Assembly: GCA_963550135.1 (NCBI GenBank)
Contig: CAUVBP010000007.1
Span: 1-52,340 of the forward strand
Source of the DNA: Saccharimonas sp963550135
GTDB lineage: Bacteria; Patescibacteriota; Saccharimonadia; Saccharimonadales; Saccharimonadaceae
DNA length: 52,340 bases
Reading direction: 5' to 3'
Part shown: one piece after another, positions 48,278-52,340 of the stretch
Position numbering within the stretch: the first letter of the stretch is position 1
How the letters are laid out: the number at the start of each line of letters is the position of its first letter
Notes under the pieces: model-generated
What the model was told of the DNA's origin: nothing
Database searches by the model: none
The model's input: only the letters and a program-made list of their open reading frames with translations
Program-made: the position numbers and the translations under genes

Positions 48278-48940
48278 ATGAAGAGTAGGCATCATACAGA
48301 AAAAGGCGCTATCACTGGCAGTATTGTCGCTATTGCGGTATTGGTAGTGTTGGTGCTGGGGTTTGGCGGTTTTAGTATTTGGTCGTATATGCAATATCTC
48401 GACCAGAAAGAAAACGTCGATGAGAAAATCGAGACGGCTAAAGCTCAGGCTGTCAAAGAGAATAGCGAGAAGTTAGAGAGCGACTTCGAAAAGCGCGAGA
48501 AAGAGCCGAATCGACAGTTTAACGGGCCGTCGGATTACGGCGCCTTGACGTTTGAATATCCCAAGACTTGGAGTGCTTATCAGGCAACCGATATCAGCAA
48601 AGGCGGCGGCGTGACTTATGAAGCCTATTTGAACCCAGTGACAATCCCGCCGATTACCAGAGAGTCGAAGATTGCCCTGAGGATAACAATTGAGCAAAAA
48701 ACTTATGACAAATCTGTGTCTACTTACGATCCGTTAATAAAAAGAGGCGACCTGAAGTCGAGTGTTTACAACGATGGCAAGCATACGGGCACCAAGCTGG
48801 TTGGTAATTTCGACAAGGACACTTACGGTACGGCAGTACTGTTGAAGATGCGCGATCGTACACTGACGATGCGTACTGACGGCGACGTTTTCACTGCTGA
48901 CTACGAGAAGCTGCTGAAGACTCTCAAATTCAACGAATAA
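48278..48940 (+). CDS. Membrane-anchored protein with PsbP-like extracytoplasmic domain
   Basis: Not firmly assigned. A 220-aa protein with a basic start, one membrane segment (about residues 10-33), a charged coiled linker (about 40-75), and an outer domain with ALTFEYPKTWSAYQA and a C-terminal DYEKLLKTLKFNE. The pattern of a short 'fYPktW' strand and terminal 'iLkTLKF' resembles PsbP-like lipoprotein domains, but this is inference. There are no catalytic motifs. It has its own consensus promoter. Confidence 0.7.
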   Translation: MKSRHHTEKGAITGSIVAIAVLVVLVLGFGGFSIWSYMQYLDQKENVDEKIETAKAQAVKENSEKLESDFEKREKEPNRQFNGPSDYGALTFEYPKTWSAYQATDISKGGGVTYEAYLNPVTIPPITRESKIALRITIEQKTYDKSVSTYDPLIKRGDLKSSVYNDGKHTGTKLVGNFDKDTYGTAVLLKMRDRTLTMRTDGDVFTADYEKLLKTLKFNE

Positions 48941-48975
48941 GCGTTTTGCTTGTGCTAGAACAGCCTGCTGCAGCA

Positions 48976-48984
48976 TGCTAAACT
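48976..48984 (+). promoter_or_regulatory. Extended -10 promoter of the kinase operon (leaderless)
   Basis: TGC-TAAACT ends 6 nt before the ATG at 48991. Confidence 0.5.
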
Positions 48985-48990
48985 AGGTGT

Positions 48991-49710
48991 ATGCAGGAGG
49001 GTAAGGCGCAGGCTGGTTTGTGGGCAGATTCACCGTCGTTTACAGTGGCGGCGCACGAACTAAAAGCGCCGCTTGCTCTGATTCGCCAGTTGGCGATTGA
49101 GTTAGAAGCAGGGGAGTATACGGCGCTTGAGCGGGCTGTCTTGGCGCAGCGGATCACGCTGACGGCCGAAAGGGCGCTGCGCTTGACGACAGATTTAACC
49201 AAAGCCCGCCGCCTAGAAAACGCCTTATTCACGTTAGAAGCGATTGATGCGGCTGGCCTTTGCAACGAAGTGATGAGCGAACTTCAACCGCTGTACCATG
49301 CTCATAATAAATCTCTAAAAACCCAGGTAAAATCTCGTCAGCGACTAATGGTGGCAAATCGTGATTTATTGCGGCGAATCGTTGCTAACTTTGCTGATAA
49401 CGCACTACACTATAGCGCTGATGATTCGTCGGTAGCGATCTCGGTGCGGGCTACCGACAGTAATCAGCGGGTACGAATTGGGGTGCGCGATTTTGGGCCG
49501 GCAATTCCAGCGCGAGCTTGGCGGGCGTTGCGCCAGGGGCTGCGCGAGCCGCTGCCGCTGCATAATCGTCCAGGTAGCAGCGGGCTGGGCATGTTTATTG
49601 CTAATGAGTTTGCCTTAGCGATTGGCGCGCAAATTGGCGTTATCCGTCACCGCGATGGCGCAACTTTTTATGTTGATGTACCAGCGTCGACACAGCTGAG
49701 GCTATTATGA
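48991..49710 (+). CDS. Soluble sensor histidine kinase without a sensor domain
   Basis: A 239-aa kinase reduced to its core. The HisKA helix carries His22 in AAHELKAPLALIR; the ATPase domain has the N box NFADNALHYSA, a G1-like VRDFGPAIP and the G2 loop GSSGLGMFIANE. The residue after His is Glu, as usual. There is no membrane segment, HAMP or PAS domain, so its input must come from another protein or the cytoplasm. The stop overlaps the receiver gene by 4 nt (ATGA), making a likely cognate pair. Confidence 0.88.
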   Translation: MQEGKAQAGLWADSPSFTVAAHELKAPLALIRQLAIELEAGEYTALERAVLAQRITLTAERALRLTTDLTKARRLENALFTLEAIDAAGLCNEVMSELQPLYHAHNKSLKTQVKSRQRLMVANRDLLRRIVANFADNALHYSADDSSVAISVRATDSNQRVRIGVRDFGPAIPARAWRALRQGLREPLPLHNRPGSSGLGMFIANEFALAIGAQIGVIRHRDGATFYVDVPASTQLRLL

Positions 49711-50072
49711 CGCGCGTGCTAGTAATTGATGATGACGAGTGGCTAACGAAGCTGTTTACGCGGCGTCTCGAACACAACGATATGGTAGTACAGAGCGCTC
49801 CAAATGCCATAGAAGCGCTTGATTTGATAGATAGTTTTCGACCCGCGGTGATTATTCTTGATTTATTCATGCCGGGCCCAAATGGTTTAGTGCTGCTGCA
49901 CGAGTTGCAATCGTATGACGACCTAGGCCGCATTCCTGTTGTCGTGTGTACAACAAGTGCAAATGACATCACTCTCGAGCAACTGCGGCCGTACGGTGTG
50001 CGATTATTATTAGATAAAGTATCAATGTGTCCAGATGACATCACTAAAGCGGTGCGAGAGGTGGCAGCATGA
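49707..50072 (+). CDS. Stand-alone response-regulator receiver domain protein
   Basis: A 121-aa receiver with acidic residues in VIDDDEW, phospho-acceptor Asp52 (IILDLFMPG), the switch Thr in VVCTTS and the conserved Lys in LLLDKVS. There is no output domain. It sits between the histidine kinase and recO, each joined by a 4-nt overlap. With no DNA-binding domain, it presumably acts by protein contact. Confidence 0.88.
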   Translation: MTRVLVIDDDEWLTKLFTRRLEHNDMVVQSAPNAIEALDLIDSFRPAVIILDLFMPGPNGLVLLHELQSYDDLGRIPVVVCTTSANDITLEQLRPYGVRLLLDKVSMCPDDITKAVREVAA

Positions 50073-50743
50073 CTGCTATTGAACGTACTAAAGCGATAGT
50101 GCTGCGCCGGACGAATTACGGCGAGACAGATCGCATTTTGACGCTATTAACACCGCTTGGGCAACGTAGTGCTATAGCGCGCGGCGTACGGCGCGAGAAA
50201 AGCCGCTTGGCGGGCGGTATTGAGCTGTTTGCGGTTAGCGATGTAGTGTTGCGCCGCGGTAAAGGTAGCCTGTATACGATTACGCAGGCGCGGCTTGATT
50301 ATTTTTACCGCCAGATTTTGCAAGATTATGATCGCTTGCAATTTGGTTATGAATGTATCAAACTGGTTGAACGCGCTAGTCGCGACGTCGATATCCCAGA
50401 ATGGTTTGAAGTGCTGAGCGAGACGCTGGCAGGCTTGGGCGATGCAATTTCTTTGCAGTTGGTGCAAGTATGGTTTTACTTGCGATACGCCGAGCTAACG
50501 GGTTATGAGTTGAGCTTAGTGAACGATGTTGCTGGCCAACCGCTTGATCGCCAAAAGTGCTACATGTACGATTCGATTGAGCGAGGCTTGCGACTGAGCG
50601 AACAAGGAGAGCTTACCGCTGATCATATTAAGTTTTTGCGCTTAGCAGCGAATAAATCGTTGCGTCTGGTGGCGCAAATTGGCGGGGTTGAGCAGATACT
50701 GCCAGGCTGCTGGTTATTGACTCGCCAACATGCTGGAGTTTAG
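50069..50743 (+). CDS. recO: DNA repair protein RecO
   Basis: Mediator that helps load RecA onto SSB-coated DNA. The 224-aa protein has the N-terminal OB fold (about 1-80, with TKAIVLRRTNYGETDRILTLLTPLGQRSAIARGVRR) and the helical C-terminal domain. The zinc-finger cysteine cluster of some RecO proteins is absent. It is the third gene of a unit with a histidine kinase and a receiver, an unusual context. Confidence 0.9.
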   Translation: MTAIERTKAIVLRRTNYGETDRILTLLTPLGQRSAIARGVRREKSRLAGGIELFAVSDVVLRRGKGSLYTITQARLDYFYRQILQDYDRLQFGYECIKLVERASRDVDIPEWFEVLSETLAGLGDAISLQLVQVWFYLRYAELTGYELSLVNDVAGQPLDRQKCYMYDSIERGLRLSEQGELTADHIKFLRLAANKSLRLVAQIGGVEQILPGCWLLTRQHAGV

Positions 50744-50789
50744 CCGTTGAATTGGTCGCTTTATAGCGAAACTACTGAAAACCAAAGCG

Positions 50790-50798
50790 TGTTATACT
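50790..50798 (+). promoter_or_regulatory. Extended -10 promoter of glyS
   Basis: TGT-TATACT followed by a leader of about 55 nt with AAGGAG (50846-50851). No T-box elements were recognised in the leader. Confidence 0.6.
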
Positions 50799-50858
50799 AA
50801 AACGTAAAGAGTTAAATACTCGCGCTCACCAACGCAGAGAGGAGAAAGGAGACTTCTT

Positions 50859-52223
50859 GTGAGTCAAGCAAAAATGGAAGATATTATCAGCCTGTGCAAG
50901 CGCCGCGGCTTTATTTATCAGGGGTCAGATGTATACGGCGGGTTGAGCGGTACGTGGGATTATGGTCCGCTGGGCGTGCAACTGAAGCGTAATATCATGA
51001 ATTTATGGTGGCGCCGGTTTGTTGACGAGCGCGACGATATGTATGGCGTGGATGCGTCGATTTTGATGAACCAGAAGGTCTGGCGGGCGAGTGGGCATGT
51101 TGATACCTTCGTCGATCCGCTGTGCGAAGACACGGTCAATCACCGCCGTTTTCGCACCGATCATATCCTCAAGGACAATGGCGTTGATGTAGATGGCATG
51201 ACCATGGAGCAGATGGATGCGGTGATTGCTGAGAAAGGCATCAAAAGCCCCGATGGCAATCCGCTGAGCAAATCGCGCACCTTTAATATGATGTTCAAAA
51301 CGCACGTTGGCGCGACCGAGAGTGATGACAGTATTTCTTATCTCCGCCCAGAAACCGCCCAAGGTATCTTCACCAATTTCAAAAACGTCGTCGATAGTTT
51401 CTACCCTAATTTGCCGTTTGGTATCGCTCAGCAGGGTAAGGCGTTTCGTAATGAAATTGCGCCGCGCGATTTTGTCTTCCGTTCCCGTGAATTTGAGCAG
51501 ATGGAGATTGAGTATTTTGTCGATCCTGAGCATTGGCAGGAGGCATTTGATGAGCTGCTGGCGGCGACGCATGCGTTTTTGGCAGAACTGGGTCTTAAAC
51601 AAGAGCACATCCACGAGCTGGACGTGCCGGCGGAGGATCGAGCGCACTACAGCAAAAAGACGATTGACATCGAATACGACTATCCGATTGGCCGCGAGGA
51701 ACTGATGGGCATCGCCTACCGGACTGATTTTGACCTGATGAACATCCAGCGGGTCAGTGGTAAGAGCATGGAATACACCGTCAAGGGAACGAACACAAAA
51801 TTTGTTCCGCACGTCATCGAGCCGTCGTTTGGTGTCGAGCGGGCGCTGATGGCGGTGCTGTCGGGCGCGTACCGCGAGGACGAGCAAAACGGTGAAAAGC
51901 GTGTGTATTTGGCGCTGCCAGAGCATTTGGCGCCGGTCAAATTTGCCGTGTCGCCGCTACTGAAGAATAAACCAGAACTAGTGGAAAAAGCCCGCGAAGT
52001 CTACGCCCAGCTCGCCAAAGCCAACCCCGGCCGGGTGATGTGGGACGACAACGGCAATATCGGCAAACGCTATCGCCGCCAAGACGAAATCGGCACCCCG
52101 CACTGCGTGGTCATCGACTTCCAGACGCTGGAGGATGGCACGGTGACCGTGCGTGAGCGGGATACGACGGAGCAGAGGCGGGTGAAGGTCGGGGAATTGC
52201 AGATACTAGACATGAAAAAGTAA
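50859..52223 (+). CDS. glyS: Glycyl-tRNA synthetase (dimeric class II type)
   Basis: Charges tRNA-Gly; this is the single-chain alpha2 form, not the alpha-beta GlyQ/GlyS type. The 454-aa protein has motif 1 in YGPLGVQLKRNIMNLWWRR, LRPETAQGIFTNFKN, motif 2 in FGIAQQGKAFRNEIAPRDFVFRSREFEQ, motif 3 in PSFGVERALMAVL, and the anticodon domain at the C-terminus. GTG at 50859 is set by AAGGAG 7 nt upstream. Confidence 0.95.
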   Translation: MSQAKMEDIISLCKRRGFIYQGSDVYGGLSGTWDYGPLGVQLKRNIMNLWWRRFVDERDDMYGVDASILMNQKVWRASGHVDTFVDPLCEDTVNHRRFRTDHILKDNGVDVDGMTMEQMDAVIAEKGIKSPDGNPLSKSRTFNMMFKTHVGATESDDSISYLRPETAQGIFTNFKNVVDSFYPNLPFGIAQQGKAFRNEIAPRDFVFRSREFEQMEIEYFVDPEHWQEAFDELLAATHAFLAELGLKQEHIHELDVPAEDRAHYSKKTIDIEYDYPIGREELMGIAYRTDFDLMNIQRVSGKSMEYTVKGTNTKFVPHVIEPSFGVERALMAVLSGAYREDEQNGEKRVYLALPEHLAPVKFAVSPLLKNKPELVEKAREVYAQLAKANPGRVMWDDNGNIGKRYRRQDEIGTPHCVVIDFQTLEDGTVTVRERDTTEQRRVKVGELQILDMKK

Positions 52224-52250
52224 ATTGGTTTTGAGGAGCTAAAATATTGA

Positions 52251-52340
52251 TGGAAAGTAGACCTGAGTTTGATAAAATAACATCATTTGATGAGTTTAAT
52301 AAATACTATTGGTATCGTGAAGAACTTTCGCAGATATGCA
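52251..52340 (+). CDS. N-terminal fragment of an unidentified protein (runs off window end)
   Basis: Thirty codons from ATG 52251, after a GAGGAG site at 52234-52239; a TTG directly before it is an alternative start. The visible part ends FDEFNKYYWYREELSQIC, which resembles the opening of SAP-domain proteins seen near DUF6434, but too little is present to be sure. Base composition is more AT-rich than glyS. Confidence 0.45.

Noticed and set aside
50799..50858. T-box or other riboswitch in the glyS leader
   Set aside because: The leader is only about 55 nt, with no T-box sequence, specifier loop or terminator hairpin.
51003..51926. 307-aa open frame antisense to glyS
   Set aside because: It lies wholly opposite a well-conserved synthetase, has no recognisable domain, promoter or ribosome-binding site, and is the expected shadow of a GC-biased coding frame.
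1..52340. tRNA, rRNA, CRISPR arrays, insertion sequences or prophage
   Set aside because: Gaps are short (largest 275 bp) and none shows a cloverleaf, spaced direct repeats, inverted-repeat ends, transposase or phage genes.

Overview
The window looks like a chromosomal segment of a Patescibacteria/CPR bacterium, most likely a Candidatus Saccharibacteria (TM7) relative. The grounds are the mix of small, compact housekeeping proteins (EF-Ts of about 197 aa, a prolyl-tRNA synthetase of 412 aa without the editing insertion, a PrmC with NLPY in place of NPPY), near-zero intergenic space, and many genes whose ATG lies 6-10 nt after a -10 element, so that their mRNAs should be leaderless. Both RF1 and RF2 genes are intact and TGA is used as a stop, so the code is standard (table 11), unlike Gracilibacteria/Absconditabacteria. 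Taxonomy is inferred from pattern, not from a search.

Layout. 1-4205: end of ileS, a GalU-like nucleotidyltransferase, rplU, parAB. 4287-7472: signal peptidase I divergent from an LCP cell-wall ligase, then an orphan membrane protein. 7566-12420: HtrA protease; prfA and prmC on the minus strand; two small hypotheticals; bL31; an iron-permease-like protein. 12583-19157: rpsB-tsf, a hypothetical with a probable +1 frameshift, frr-uppS-rseP-CPBP protease, proS. 19238-28475: greA, lysS, a minus-strand coiled-coil operon, uppP with a MacB-type ABC pair, serS-pyrD. 28521-33740: short HPF, secA coupled to an M16 peptidase, a minus-strand membrane-anchored orphan. 33900-37710: murD, a decayed fragment that looks like glutamate racemase, htpX, prfB. 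37753-41982: ftsE-ftsX, a secreted coiled-coil/CHAP hydrolase and a CtpA protease. 41983-52340: a lone receiver, a repeat-containing acidic protein, bL27, a Trm11-like methyltransferase divergent from a flippase-like gene, xseA-xseB-methyltransferase, a PsbP-like membrane-anchored protein, soluble histidine kinase-receiver-recO, glyS, and the start of one more gene.

Themes. Envelope biogenesis and quality control dominate: UppS and UppP supply and recycle the lipid carrier, MurD and LCP act in wall synthesis, FtsEX plus the CHAP protein form a wall-cutting module, and HtrA, CtpA, RseP, HtpX, M16, CPBP and LepB are membrane or export proteases served by SecA. Translation genes form the second theme (five tRNA synthetases, RF1/RF2/PrmC, RRF, EF-Ts, S2, L21, L27, L31, HPF).

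No tRNA, rRNA, CRISPR, IS element, prophage or replication origin was seen. The most notable non-gene signals are the leaderless-promoter architecture, a CiaR-type direct repeat before htrA, a self-complementary -10 shared by two divergent genes, terminators that contain the next promoter, a TTT-TGA frameshift site, and the murI-like relic. I found no clear candidate for a wholly new defence or mobile system.
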